Source of the DNA: Methanosaeta sp. PtaB.Bin039
GTDB lineage: Archaea; Halobacteriota; Methanosarcinia; Methanotrichales; Methanotrichaceae
Length of the DNA: 61,648 nucleotides
Direction of reading: 5' to 3'
NCBI GenBank assembly: GCA_002067795.1
Contig: MVQI01000076.1
Location: 1 to 61,648 of the forward strand
Under the pieces are notes generated by a model. It searched no databases and had not been told where the DNA came from. It worked only from the letters and a program-made list of their open reading frames with translations. Shown here piece by piece: positions 52,493 through 61,340 of the stretch (positions are counted from its first letter, which is position 1; each line of letters opens with the position of its first letter). The position numbers and the translations under genes are program-made.

Positions 52493-54394
52493 TCAGAGGC
52501 TACGGCTGGGATTTATGATGGGATCGGGCAGTGGAAGCCCGATCTTCTTCTCCGTTGCAAACCTCTTGAGCTTCTCGAGCAGCTTGGTGCGCTGTCCGGC
52601 CAGACTATGCTCGAATACGTCTCCGATGGTGGATACCGGTATTATCTCTATCTTGTCCCTGTAGGTATCGTCGATGAGGACATCCCCGACGTTGGACTTT
52701 GGGATCAACACGGTCTTTATCCCGGCCTCTGCAGCAGCCTCTATCTTCTGGGTGACGCCGCCGACAGGCAATACGTCTCCTCGCACCGAGAGCGAGCCGG
52801 TCATGGCAACGCTCTGCTTGACAGGGATGCCCTCAAGAGCCGATACCACAGCCGTTGCTATCGATATTGAGGCACTGTCTCCCTCAACACCCTCGTAAGT
52901 GCCGATGAACTGAATGTGGACATCCTTGCTGGTTATGTCATCCCCTTGCAGCTTCTTGATCAGGGCAGAGACATTGGTCACCGCCTCCCTGGCAATCTCC
53001 TGCAACCGACCGGTGGCGATAACCCGCCCCTCCTCCTTGGACTGGGCAGGGGTAACCTCGGCCATGATGGGCAGCACGATTCCAGAATCACCCATCACGG
53101 CAAGTCCATTGACCCGCCCGATCTCATCACCGGCAGAACGGTACATGCTGTAATCCTTGCGCCGCTCCAAATAGCGATCAGCAAGCTGCTGCTCCAGAGA
53201 TCTTGCCATCTTCTTGGCTGACAGCACATGGTGCGCCTCGGTCAGGGCCGCGCCTTCCGACCTGGCAACATCGCCAGCCACACGAATCAGCCCTCCGAGG
53301 TCCCGGAGCATGAGGGTCAGATGTCCCTTGCGGCCGGAACGCCGCTTTGCCTCCCTCATGATCTCGGCAACGGCATCTCTGGTGAAGTGAGGGATCTTCC
53401 CGTCCTTGACCACTTCCTGAGCCACGAATCGGATGAGCTTGTCCCGGTTCTCCAGGGTATCGTCCATGGTGTCCCTCATGTAGACCTCGTATCCGTAGCC
53501 CTTTATGCGGGAGCGCAGCGCCGGATGCATTCCCTGAACTGCATCCAGGTTTCCTGCGGCGACCATAACGAAGCTGCATGGGACCGCCTCGGTGCGGACC
53601 AGAGCTCCGGAGGAGCGCTCGCTCTGTCCTGTTATCGGATACTCACCCTCCTGCAGTGCAGTGAGCAACGACTGCTGGGACTCAAGGCGCAGTGTGTTCA
53701 CCTCGTCGATGAAAAGGACGCCTTTATGGGCCCGGTGAATTGCACCGCACTCCACCCGCTCATGGCTGGGAGTCTCCAGGCCGCCGGACTGGAACGGATC
53801 ATGTCGAACATCCCCCAGCAGAGCTCCTGCATGGGCTCCGGTCCCATCCACGAACGGAGCGGTCTTCTTGCCGCTATTGTCAACCAGGAGCTTGGGAATT
53901 ATGGCGTCTTCTTTAGGCAGGAGGTAGCGCATTGACAGGAATATCAGGGCGGCTGCAATAATGCCGAATAGCAGCTGCCCGGTATAATAAGCATAGACTA
54001 TAAGGCCCATCACTATGAGCATGAAGAACATGTTCCTGGTCTGAACCTTCTTGCGGGCCTCTATCTTCTGCGATTCCACAATCTGCTTGCCCCGGCCTGC
54101 CTGAACCACGCGAATTCTCGGATTGTTGTTGTCCTCTGGATTATGGTAGACCAGGATGTCCTGCATATCCTCCACAGGCAAAAGCTCGCTCATCGCCTTT
54201 CCCATCATCGACTTCCCGGTGCCTGGAGAGCCGATGAGCATCACATGACGGCGCTGCTGGGCCGCTTTTCTGATGACCTCCACCGCTTCGTCCTGGCCGA
54301 TCACCTGATCGATCAGGCTGTCAGGTACGGCGATGCCGCTGGTATCTTCAAACTTAATGGTTCCCAGCAACTCGTTTGCCTCTTCCATCTTCAA
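52493..54394 (-). CDS. lonB: Archaeal Lon protease (LonB), membrane-anchored
   Basis: The 633-residue protein is the archaeal LonB type. It has an AAA module with Walker A GSPGTGKS (55-62), interrupted by two membrane helices (about 121-156) that anchor it on the inner face of the membrane. Walker B VLFIDEVN is at 226-233. The C-terminal serine protease domain uses Ser507 in EGDSAS and Lys550 in TQKIEAA. It degrades unfolded and membrane proteins. It sits directly before tldD and about 110 bases after the second CDC48 gene. A GAGG site precedes the ATG. Confidence 0.95.
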   Translation of the reverse strand: MKMEEANELLGTIKFEDTSGIAVPDSLIDQVIGQDEAVEVIRKAAQQRRHVMLIGSPGTGKSMMGKAMSELLPVEDMQDILVYHNPEDNNNPRIRVVQAGRGKQIVESQKIEARKKVQTRNMFFMLIVMGLIVYAYYTGQLLFGIIAAALIFLSMRYLLPKEDAIIPKLLVDNSGKKTAPFVDGTGAHAGALLGDVRHDPFQSGGLETPSHERVECGAIHRAHKGVLFIDEVNTLRLESQQSLLTALQEGEYPITGQSERSSGALVRTEAVPCSFVMVAAGNLDAVQGMHPALRSRIKGYGYEVYMRDTMDDTLENRDKLIRFVAQEVVKDGKIPHFTRDAVAEIMREAKRRSGRKGHLTLMLRDLGGLIRVAGDVARSEGAALTEAHHVLSAKKMARSLEQQLADRYLERRKDYSMYRSAGDEIGRVNGLAVMGDSGIVLPIMAEVTPAQSKEEGRVIATGRLQEIAREAVTNVSALIKKLQGDDITSKDVHIQFIGTYEGVEGDSASISIATAVVSALEGIPVKQSVAMTGSLSVRGDVLPVGGVTQKIEAAAEAGIKTVLIPKSNVGDVLIDDTYRDKIEIIPVSTIGDVFEHSLAGQRTKLLEKLKRFATEKKIGLPLPDPIINPSRSL

Positions 54395-54507
54395 CCTCGC
54401 CTCTCATTTGATCCTTCTGATCTAAATAACTGATGCTTAAGCCATCGATAACCGCTGATGCTGAACTATTCCAATTTTGCCGTTTCTGGATTGCCTGTCC
54501 GGACCTT

Positions 54508-56724
54508 TCAGCTCTGACTGCTGTCCAAAATTCCTGGGGAATCGGTATGCTGAGATGAAACGCTCTGGCCGAATTCCTGCATCATCTGCATATACTGACC
54601 CAGCATCTCCCGGGTCAGGTGGGGCTTGACGTTACGGTAGGCATGCACGAAATCCTTCCTGCCAACCTCTATCCTGCTGAGCATCAGCATCTCTGGTTTC
54701 ATTCCTGGGGAGATTCGACTGCGAAGGGCCAGCATCCCGGCCTCCCTGCAGAACATCTCGATGTCCGCTCCGGAATAGCCCTCGGTCCAAGCCACCATCT
54801 CCTCAGCGTCTACGTCTGGAGCTAAAGGCATGCGGCTCAGGTAAATGGAAAAAATCACACGCCTGGCCGATGCATCTGGCATTGGGATGTAGATCATGCG
54901 GTCGAACCTGCCGGGCCGGAGCAGCGACGGGTCTATCAGGTCCGGGCGATTTGTTGCTGCCAGGACCAGAACCTCCTTCAGCTCGACCAGGCCGTCCATC
55001 TCGGTCAGAAACTGGCTGACTACCCGCTCGGTAACGTTTGTCTCAAGACCTGAGGTCCTGGAAGGCACTATCGAGTCGATCTCGTCGAAGAAGATCAGCG
55101 ACGGGGCTGCCTGCCTGGCTTTTCGAAACACCTCCCGAATCGCCCTCTCTGACTCGCCTACCCACTTGGACATGATCTCCGGGCCCTTTACGCTGATGAA
55201 GTTGAGGTTTGACTCCGTGGCCACAGCCCTGGCGAGCATGGTCTTTCCGGTGCCTGGAAGACCGTATAGCAGGATTCCCCTTGGGGGACGGATGCCCACA
55301 GCCTCAAATGCATCGGGGTAGAGCAAAGGCCACTCAACCGATTCCACAAGCGACTGTTTGGCCTCGGCAAGGCCTCCGATCTGGCTCCAATGTACCTCCG
55401 GAACCTCGATGGTTATCTCCCTCATGGCACTGGGCTCGATCTTTCGCAGAGCTGCCGAGAAATCCTCCTTGGTAACCCGCATCCGGTTGAGCAAATCCTC
55501 CGGGATGTCCTCCTCCACGTCCAGCTCCGGGATTGTCCGGGAGATCGTGTGCATGGCCGCCTCCTTGCACAGGGAGGAGAGATCCGCACCAACAAAACCG
55601 TGAGTGATATCGGCGATATCGCCCAGATCCAGGGCCTCGTCCAGGGGCATGCCCCTGGTATGCACATATAGGATCTCGAGGCGACCGGATTTGTTCGGGA
55701 TGCCTATCTCGATCTCGCGGTCAAACCTGCCGCCTCTGCGAATGGCCGGGTCGAGGGCGTTGGGACGGTTGGTGGCGGCCACAACTATGACCTCACCCCT
55801 GGAGGCCAGGCCGTCCATGAGCGCCAGCAGCTGTGCGACCACGCGGCGCTCGAGGTCCCCAGCCACCTCCTCTCTCTTTGGTGCGATCGAGTCGATCTCA
55901 TCGATGAATATGATGGACGGCGCCGAGCTTGCCGCCTCCTCAAAGAGCTGGCGGAGCCGCTGCTCGCTCTCCCCGTAGAACTTGGAGACGATCTCCGGCC
56001 CAGAGATCGAGGTGAACGTGGCGTCGGTCTCGCTGGCCACCGCCCTTGCTATAAGGGTCTTTCCGGTGCCAGGAGGGCCATGCAGAAGAACGCCTCGGGG
56101 AGGGCTGATGCCTAGCTTTTGGAAAATCTCTGGATGTCGGAGTGGCAGCTCAACCATCTCCCGAATGGCCCGGATCTCCTTTCGCAGACCTCCGATATCC
56201 TCGTAGGTTATCTCCCTGAACTGCAAGCCTTCGATCTGTTCCTTCGAGATGTTGATCACGGTATCCCTGGTTATGACAACGGATCCGTTTGGGGTAGTGC
56301 TGACCACGATCAGGGCCAATGTGCTTGAGATCATATCCACCCTGATCTGCTCCCCTCTCACCACAGGACGGCCTTCAAGCAATCGCAGGAGGTACTGAGG
56401 GCCGCCAATCAGCCTTATCTTTCTGGTCGGGGCAAGCAGCACTCGCCTGGCTGGCCTGACCTCGGTCTTCCTCACAGTAACCCGGTCGTCTATGCCGACG
56501 CCCAGGTTTGACCTCAGGTTTCCGTCTATCCTGATTATATCGGGCTGGTCCTCCTGGTTGCCTGGCCAGGCCAGGGCGCATACCCGGTTCTTTCCCAGGA
56601 TCTCAACCACATTGCCGTTCTCAAGATCCAGAGCCTTGATATATTCAGGGCTGAACCTGGCCATGCTCCGTCCAACATCACGATGATTGGCTTCTGCCAC
56701 TCTAAGGACGATCTGATCCATCAT
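54508..56724 (-). CDS. CDC48/VAT-type AAA ATPase, copy 2 (divergent)
   Basis: The 738-residue protein has an N-domain (about 4-165) and two AAA modules. D1 has GPPGTGKT (216-223) and FIDEID (273-278). D2 has a changed Walker A, GLPGTGKT (488-495), and the Walker B FFDEID. The N-domain differs clearly from copy 1 ('MARFSPEYIKALDLENGNVVEILGKNR'). The tail after about 705 is Gln/Ser-rich and ends 'ILDSSQS', without the HbYX motif of copy 1. It is therefore probably specialised and not a direct proteasome gate-opener. It lies upstream of lonB and tldD on the same strand. Confidence 0.93.
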   Translation of the reverse strand: MMDQIVLRVAEANHRDVGRSMARFSPEYIKALDLENGNVVEILGKNRVCALAWPGNQEDQPDIIRIDGNLRSNLGVGIDDRVTVRKTEVRPARRVLLAPTRKIRLIGGPQYLLRLLEGRPVVRGEQIRVDMISSTLALIVVSTTPNGSVVITRDTVINISKEQIEGLQFREITYEDIGGLRKEIRAIREMVELPLRHPEIFQKLGISPPRGVLLHGPPGTGKTLIARAVASETDATFTSISGPEIVSKFYGESEQRLRQLFEEAASSAPSIIFIDEIDSIAPKREEVAGDLERRVVAQLLALMDGLASRGEVIVVAATNRPNALDPAIRRGGRFDREIEIGIPNKSGRLEILYVHTRGMPLDEALDLGDIADITHGFVGADLSSLCKEAAMHTISRTIPELDVEEDIPEDLLNRMRVTKEDFSAALRKIEPSAMREITIEVPEVHWSQIGGLAEAKQSLVESVEWPLLYPDAFEAVGIRPPRGILLYGLPGTGKTMLARAVATESNLNFISVKGPEIMSKWVGESERAIREVFRKARQAAPSLIFFDEIDSIVPSRTSGLETNVTERVVSQFLTEMDGLVELKEVLVLAATNRPDLIDPSLLRPGRFDRMIYIPMPDASARRVIFSIYLSRMPLAPDVDAEEMVAWTEGYSGADIEMFCREAGMLALRSRISPGMKPEMLMLSRIEVGRKDFVHAYRNVKPHLTREMLGQYMQMMQEFGQSVSSQHTDSPGILDSSQS

Positions 56725-56853
56725 TTTAACCGCCCAAGATCCCAGATTGACAACTGATCACAAGAATGCCCCCCGGACAAAATCCATGAGAGCGATCACC
56801 AAATATCGCCTGTAAGTATAGCCTACACTAAAAGCCTGCCTGACGCCGAAATA

Positions 56854-57471
56854 TCATATTCTCCAGCCGCCAGGACCTCCCCTGATTGCCCCTCTAGCCT
56901 CCAGACGGGCCAGGATCTCCTTTACCACGCCCTCCGGCATCTCGAGCCTTCTCGCCAGCGTGGGCAGATCGGATACTCCAGAAAGCAGCGCCCGCAAAAT
57001 CTCCATCTCTCCGACGTCCTGAGCGCAGGTGCGGATGGCCTCCGCAGCTATCTTCTTGATCTCGATCTCCTTCGAGTCGAGCTCTGCCATGAGCTGACGA
57101 AGCTCGATCCTCCTGCTCTCCAGATTTCCCAACTCCTGGTTTAAGAACTGCAGATCCGGACATTCCAGCAGCTGGGAAGAGGTCATGACCGGAGGCCCTC
57201 CATAAGCTCTGACCCCATACGAATAGGGCGATAGGGCCACCTCCAGCACCATATTGCTGGCTATTCTGAAATACTTTCGCCTGCGTTCATCGGTGTAGCA
57301 CTCTACGATTCCCGCCTCTTCAAGCATCTCCAGATGGTCTATCACCGCCTTGGGCCCCACATCCAGACGCTTTGCTATCTCGTTGAAGTAGAAAGGGCGG
57401 AACGATAGGAGCTGAAGTATTCGCCTCCTATTCTCGTTTCCCAGTATGTCGAGAAGCTGGATTGGATCCAA
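56854..57471 (-). CDS. ArsR-like winged-helix transcriptional regulator
   Basis: From TTG at 57471, with AAGGTG eight bases upstream, the protein has about 205 residues. An N-terminal winged helix (about 5-75; 'LLDILGNENRRRILQLLSFRPFYFNEIAKRLDVGPKAVIDHLEMLEEAGIV', 'DERRRKYFRI') is followed by a coiled coil (about 110-145). A second winged-helix-like unit closes the protein (about 155-205; 'LLSGVSDLPTLARRLEMPEGVVKEILARLEARGAI'). A longer upstream frame would cover the promoter and is rejected. An inverted repeat between the TATA box and the start suggests self-regulation. Confidence 0.85.
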   Translation of the reverse strand: MDPIQLLDILGNENRRRILQLLSFRPFYFNEIAKRLDVGPKAVIDHLEMLEEAGIVECYTDERRRKYFRIASNMVLEVALSPYSYGVRAYGGPPVMTSSQLLECPDLQFLNQELGNLESRRIELRQLMAELDSKEIEIKKIAAEAIRTCAQDVGEMEILRALLSGVSDLPTLARRLEMPEGVVKEILARLEARGAIRGGPGGWRI

Positions 57472-57512
57472 TGCGATACACCTTAGATCTCTTTGGGAGT
57501 AATATACAGTTA

Positions 57513-57536
57513 CTAACTTAGAGTTAGATATAAAGG
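57513..57536 (-). promoter_or_regulatory. TATA box with adjacent inverted-repeat operator of the ArsR-like gene
   Basis: On the minus strand CCTTTATATC (57527-57536) is the TATA box. Directly downstream lies the perfect inverted repeat CTAACT-TAG-AGTTAG (57513-57527). A second weaker repeat AGTAA-N7-TTACT (57498-57514) follows. The position just past the TATA box is that of archaeal repressor sites. Confidence 0.5.
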
Positions 57537-57742
57537 TTTCGGTGATCTGAGCACCGGACATCACCATCGACGAGCAGCCTGATGCCCGAAGACTACCCAG
57601 AAGACGCGTGTAGAGGGAACGAACGTTTTTTTGGTGTTATTATATCCCGTTCTTTTGAGACGAAAGAGTATCTGGATGCCTGGATAACCAGAACCATATA
57701 CATCCCCTGATGAACGGCTGCAATGTGGCCAGGGACGAGATC

Positions 57743-58288
57743 TCAGATGGCTGGAGATTGCATGAAGCGAAGGCTTTCCATGAGCATCAGGGTGCAGTTC
57801 TTGCGGCATCTTGATGCCACAAGGCAGAACCGTTTTGCTTTGCCGCCTTCCTGGTCCAGTGCCAGCGCTCCAACCCGAACCTTCTCCTGATCCGAGCTTG
57901 TCGCATTGACAATTGCCCCTCTGTGGCGAGTCAGATTCAGATCCCCGCTATCATATGTCCAGCCGTCGGGCAGCAGGCCAGATGAGCGGATGATGCCCTC
58001 GAGGCCGTCGAGGCTGCTGTTCCATGGTTCCTGCATCTCATGTATCTGTACCACCGCATCAGGCCGGTGTCCGATATGAGCTGCATAGACCACGCAGAAT
58101 ACGTCCTGATCCGGGCTGTATGGATCTTGGTGGACCTCTCCGTAAGGTGCTTTAAGCTCCAGGAAGGGATCCGGGACAGCTGCCATATCAAGGTAGAGTC
58201 GAACGGGACCCAGGTCGAGGAACTCGGCATCGGCAATGGCTATCATCGATAGATACAGGATCACGAACAGGAACGCGCGACCGGTCAT
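57743..58288 (-). CDS. Small secreted protein of unknown function
   Basis: From the ATG at 58288, with GGAGGGG just upstream, the product has 181 residues. A signal peptide (MTGRAFLFVILYLSMIAIADA) comes first. The mature part has 'VRLYLDMAAVPDPFLELKAPYGEVHQDPYS', 'VFCVVYAAHIGHRPDAVVQIHEM' and a Cys pair near the end ('FCLVASRCRKNC'). I do not recognise the family. It is convergent with nothing and lies between regulator and membrane-protein genes. Confidence 0.7.
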   Translation of the reverse strand: MTGRAFLFVILYLSMIAIADAEFLDLGPVRLYLDMAAVPDPFLELKAPYGEVHQDPYSPDQDVFCVVYAAHIGHRPDAVVQIHEMQEPWNSSLDGLEGIIRSSGLLPDGWTYDSGDLNLTRHRGAIVNATSSDQEKVRVGALALDQEGGKAKRFCLVASRCRKNCTLMLMESLRFMQSPAI

Positions 58289-58526
58289 GATGAGCCCCTC
58301 CAAGAAGACGAGAAACTACCCCTCTTCCCAGAATAAAAGGCTTTCTGGAAGATCTATCCGCAATAGTGGGATTGATCATTACTGCATGAATGACAGCTCG
58401 GAGTATCTGAGGGTTTCCCAAGAGGCGTTACGATCACGGCCTCCTTGTACCCGAACAAAGGCATAAACCGCCCTCAATAATATTCAAAGGCGGCATTTTC
58501 ATCCGGGGCCCCAACGATTCTTGGCG

Positions 58527-58955
58527 CTATCCGGCCATACAGACCGCACTTGCCTGCTCCTGTACCCGCCTCTTGAATTCAAACGGCCTCGATACCGACG
58601 AAAAACGGTGCATCTCTCCGCTTGCTCCAGGAACCACAAGCGTCCCGTATCCGAGGATACTACCAAGTGCCCCCTGCTCCACGTCTATTCTTCCTACCTC
58701 ATCCACCGGCCTGTTGATAGCCTGCCGTCTCAGGATACCGGTTTGCAGTGACAGCCTCCTGTTGGTGACAACGAACTCAGATGTGATATAATTGACCGTG
58801 ACAAGGATAATCCAGGTAATGCCGACTATCAGGAGACATGGAAATGCAAGAAGGAGCATGCTCAGTATCACGGGCCAGAGTATTACGGACCGGTGCAAAC
58901 TGGTCTCGTAATAGATCTGCTCCCCCTCCATCAAGGAGTATTTGAGATACTGCAT
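58527..58955 (-). CDS. PH-domain (YdbS/YdbT-like, bPH2) membrane protein
   Basis: From the ATG at 58955 the protein has 142 residues. 'LMEGEQIYYETSLHRSVILWPVILSMLLLAFPCLLIVGITWIILVTVNYITSEFVVTNRRLSLQTGILRRQAINRPVDEVGRIDVEQGALGSILGYGTLVV' is the classical bPH2 pattern: a short start, two membrane helices, and the 'EFVVTNRRL' motif of the PH fold. These small proteins sit in the membrane with unknown roles. A longer upstream frame has no such features. A GTGGA site precedes the ATG. Confidence 0.85.
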   Translation of the reverse strand: MQYLKYSLMEGEQIYYETSLHRSVILWPVILSMLLLAFPCLLIVGITWIILVTVNYITSEFVVTNRRLSLQTGILRRQAINRPVDEVGRIDVEQGALGSILGYGTLVVPGASGEMHRFSSVSRPFEFKRRVQEQASAVCMAG

Positions 58956-59162
58956 GAAATCCACGCCGAGTCTGTTATAAGAAATTCGTATACAAAAAAA
59001 CCTTTCCCCGAGATGCGAGGAGAAGCTGGCATCGCGATCTAGCCGATCTGAAGGCCTTTTCCAGGCAGACGGACTATCGGGAGACGCGAAAAGATACCAG
59101 ATGGATCCATTGATTGTCATAATTCAAAAAATCTGCTGAAGGTGTAAAGAAGATCGCTGGGC

Positions 59163-59624
59163 TCAGGGCAAGGCCTCCTTCCACATACGAACCGCCCAGC
59201 GTCCTGGCCCATAGTAGTCTCTGAGCGCTTCCTTCTCCACGTAGCCTGCCTGTCTGTAGAGATGTCGCGCCACGGGATCGTCTCTGGCTGCCTCCAGGCG
59301 AAAGCGACGGGCTCCGCAGCGCCCGAGCTCAACTTCAAGGCTTGAGAGCAGCAACGTTGCCAGACCTCTCCTGCGAAAAATAGGGGCCACGTCCAGGGTA
59401 TATATTATCCCGGTGCGGCCGCTGGGATAACCAATGATGAAGCCAGCCACCTCCCCTGTATGCTTGAAGGCCACCAGCGTCCGTGCGTTTCTTATGAGAA
59501 AGACGAACATCCCCTGAGGAAAGGCCGTCTCCTCTGGAAAACACTGGGCCTCTATCTCCATGAGGCTCGGCAGATCTGAGAGCCGTGCCTGCCTGACAGA
59601 GAATTCCCTGCTGCAAGGCGTCAT
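59163..59624 (-). CDS. GNAT-family N-acetyltransferase (RimI-like)
   Basis: The 153-residue protein has the GNAT core: 'VRQARLSDLPSLMEIEAQCFPEE', the acetyl-CoA loop 'LDVAPIFRRRGLATLLLSSLEVEL' (Q/RxxGxG/A-type R-R-R-G-L-A), and the closing 'ARHLYRQAGYVEKEALRDYYG'. This last pattern is common in RimI-like enzymes that acetylate protein N-termini. The start overlaps the stop of the DUF2111 gene (ATGA at 59621-59624), so translation is probably coupled. Confidence 0.9.
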   Translation of the reverse strand: MTPCSREFSVRQARLSDLPSLMEIEAQCFPEETAFPQGMFVFLIRNARTLVAFKHTGEVAGFIIGYPSGRTGIIYTLDVAPIFRRRGLATLLLSSLEVELGRCGARRFRLEAARDDPVARHLYRQAGYVEKEALRDYYGPGRWAVRMWKEALP

Positions 59625-59998
59625 CTGCCCTGAGAAACCTGTCTCACCACCTCAGTATAGGCACCGAACACTTCCGGGATGTCAATCGTGCCGACCACAT
59701 CCACAACGCCTACAGCAGCCACAACCTGATCTCCAACCTTGATCGGTGCCACCGATACCGGGACACCTTTGAATGCCCCATCTCCAGGGATGGTCCGCTC
59801 AGGCCTGCCGGACTGAAGAACCTTTTCGAGAACTGGGCCGGTATAGCTCTTGTCCACTATCACGCCCTTTTCCACCCGCACGCCAGGCGACCGGGCGCTG
59901 CGAATGGTTACAGGCAGGCTGATTATCTGGTTGAATGCGAGGGCCAGAGGTGCCAGATCATCTGCCCCGGATTCCTCGGTTATCTCTATCCTGGTCAT
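59621..59998 (-). CDS. DUF2111-family protein (known from methanogens)
   Basis: From the ATG at 59998 the product has 125 residues. It matches DUF2111, a small domain found mainly in methanogens: 'LAPLALAFNQIISLPVTIRSARSPGVRVEKGVIVDKSYTGPVLEKVL', 'FKGVPVSVAPIKVGDQVVAAVGVVDVVGTIDIPEVF'. The fold looks like a Cache- or GAF-like sensing module. The frame is open to 60040, but the first residues there lack character. It is translated just before the GNAT gene, and argG precedes it on the same strand. Its function is unknown. Confidence 0.83.
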   Translation of the reverse strand: MTRIEITEESGADDLAPLALAFNQIISLPVTIRSARSPGVRVEKGVIVDKSYTGPVLEKVLQSGRPERTIPGDGAFKGVPVSVAPIKVGDQVVAAVGVVDVVGTIDIPEVFGAYTEVVRQVSQGR

Positions 59999-60082
59999 GC
60001 CAGAATATCCTGCATGGAGATCAGATAAAGGCTTGCACAATCGCGCAAAAAGAGTGAAAAGCGGGTACTTGAGAGACGGATC

Positions 60083-60108
60083 TCAGGAGGCATAAAAGCG
60101 CCTCCTGA
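60083..60108. other. Perfect 9-bp hairpin between argG and the DUF2111 gene
   Basis: TCAGGAGGC (60083-60091) pairs with GCCTCCTGA (60100-60108) around an 8-base AT-rich loop. The stem contains ribosome-site-like sequence. No T-run follows on the minus strand. It may be a processing or regulatory stem. Confidence 0.5.
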
Positions 60109-60146
60109 AAAGTTCCGATCCGGACTTAAGCAGCGTGCTCAGGCCT

Positions 60147-61340
60147 TCACTTATGGCGCAGCAGCCTGGCCTGAAAACCGTGGTACTTGGCGAATCCCTC
60201 GGCATCCCTTTGGCTCAGCGTATGCGAGTCGAAGGATACCATGTCCTGCGAGTATAATGCGTCTGGCGATTTCCGGCCAACTGATATGGCGCTTCCGCAG
60301 TGCAGCTTCATGCGAACCGTCCCGTTGACCCTGGAGCTGGCCTGGTCGATGAACGCGTTGAGGTCGGCGTAGAACGGGTCGTCCACCAGGCCCATATAGG
60401 CCATCTCAGACCAGGCCGCATCCACTCCAGCCTTGAAGCGCAGCTCGTTTCTGGAGAGGACCAGAAGCTCGAGATCCCGGTGAGCAGTCAGCAGCACTGT
60501 TGCCGCGGGGTGCTCGTAATTCTCCCTGGCCTTCAGCCCCAGGACCCGGTCTTCCACCATATCTGTCCGGCCGACACCGTGCTCTCCGGCTATGGAGTTC
60601 AGGCGCGCGATCAGGTCCATGCCGTTCATCAGCTGGCCGTTAAGGGCCACAGGAACGCCCTCTTGGAACTCGATCTCAACGATCTCCGGGGCCAATCCTC
60701 GACTGGGGGACTTGGTCCAGGAATAGATCTCCTCCGGAGGCTCGAAGAAGGGATCCTCAAGATGCCCACCCTCGATTGACCGGGACCATATGTTCTCGTC
60801 GATGGACCATGGCCTCTCTTTTGTCACCGGGACGTCGATGCCATGCTCCCGAGCATACTCGATCTCCCATTCCCTTGCAAGATCCAGATCCCTCATGGGC
60901 GCGATAACCTTCATTTTCGTTGCCCTGAATACCGCCTCAAATCGCAGCTGGTCGTTGCCCCGGCCGGTACAGCCGTGAGCAAGCGCCTCAGCAGCCAGCC
61001 TCTCTGCAACCTGGGCGGTCTTCTTGGCGATAAGCGGCCTTGCGATAGCAGTTCCGAGCACGTAACCCTCATAGCTGCCGTTGGCCTTTATGAGTGGAAA
61101 GATGTAATCGTTTACGAACTCTTCCCGGGCGTCGATGTGGTAATGCTCGTCGCTCAGCTTCTCTGCCCGCAGGTTTCCCCTTTCGATGTCCGACGCAGGC
61201 TGGCCTACATCCACAAGAACGGTCACAACCTTCTTGACCCCGTACCTCTCCCGGAGCAGCGGTATGCAGACCGAGGTGTCCAGTCCTCCCGAATATGCCA
61301 GGACCACTGTGGACGGGGTATCAGCTCTAGTATCGGTCAT
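60147..61340 (-). CDS. argG: Argininosuccinate synthase
   Basis: ArgG joins citrulline and aspartate with ATP in arginine synthesis. The 397-residue protein begins with the ATP loop '[13 protein letters not shown]' (about 12-24), followed by '[16 protein letters not shown]', '[20 protein letters not shown]', '[19 protein letters not shown]', '[24 protein letters not shown]' and 'GAYSGGL'-type binding later. The ATG at 61340 is preferred over GTG at 61349 because GGTGA lies four bases upstream. It appears to be transcribed alone or ahead of the DUF2111-GNAT pair. Confidence 0.96.
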   Translation of the reverse strand: MTDTRADTPSTVVLAYSGGLDTSVCIPLLRERYGVKKVVTVLVDVGQPASDIERGNLRAEKLSDEHYHIDAREEFVNDYIFPLIKANGSYEGYVLGTAIARPLIAKKTAQVAERLAAEALAHGCTGRGNDQLRFEAVFRATKMKVIAPMRDLDLAREWEIEYAREHGIDVPVTKERPWSIDENIWSRSIEGGHLEDPFFEPPEEIYSWTKSPSRGLAPEIVEIEFQEGVPVALNGQLMNGMDLIARLNSIAGEHGVGRTDMVEDRVLGLKARENYEHPAATVLLTAHRDLELLVLSRNELRFKAGVDAAWSEMAYMGLVDDPFYADLNAFIDQASSRVNGTVRMKLHCGSAISVGRKSPDALYSQDMVSFDSHTLSQRDAEGFAKYHGFQARLLRHK

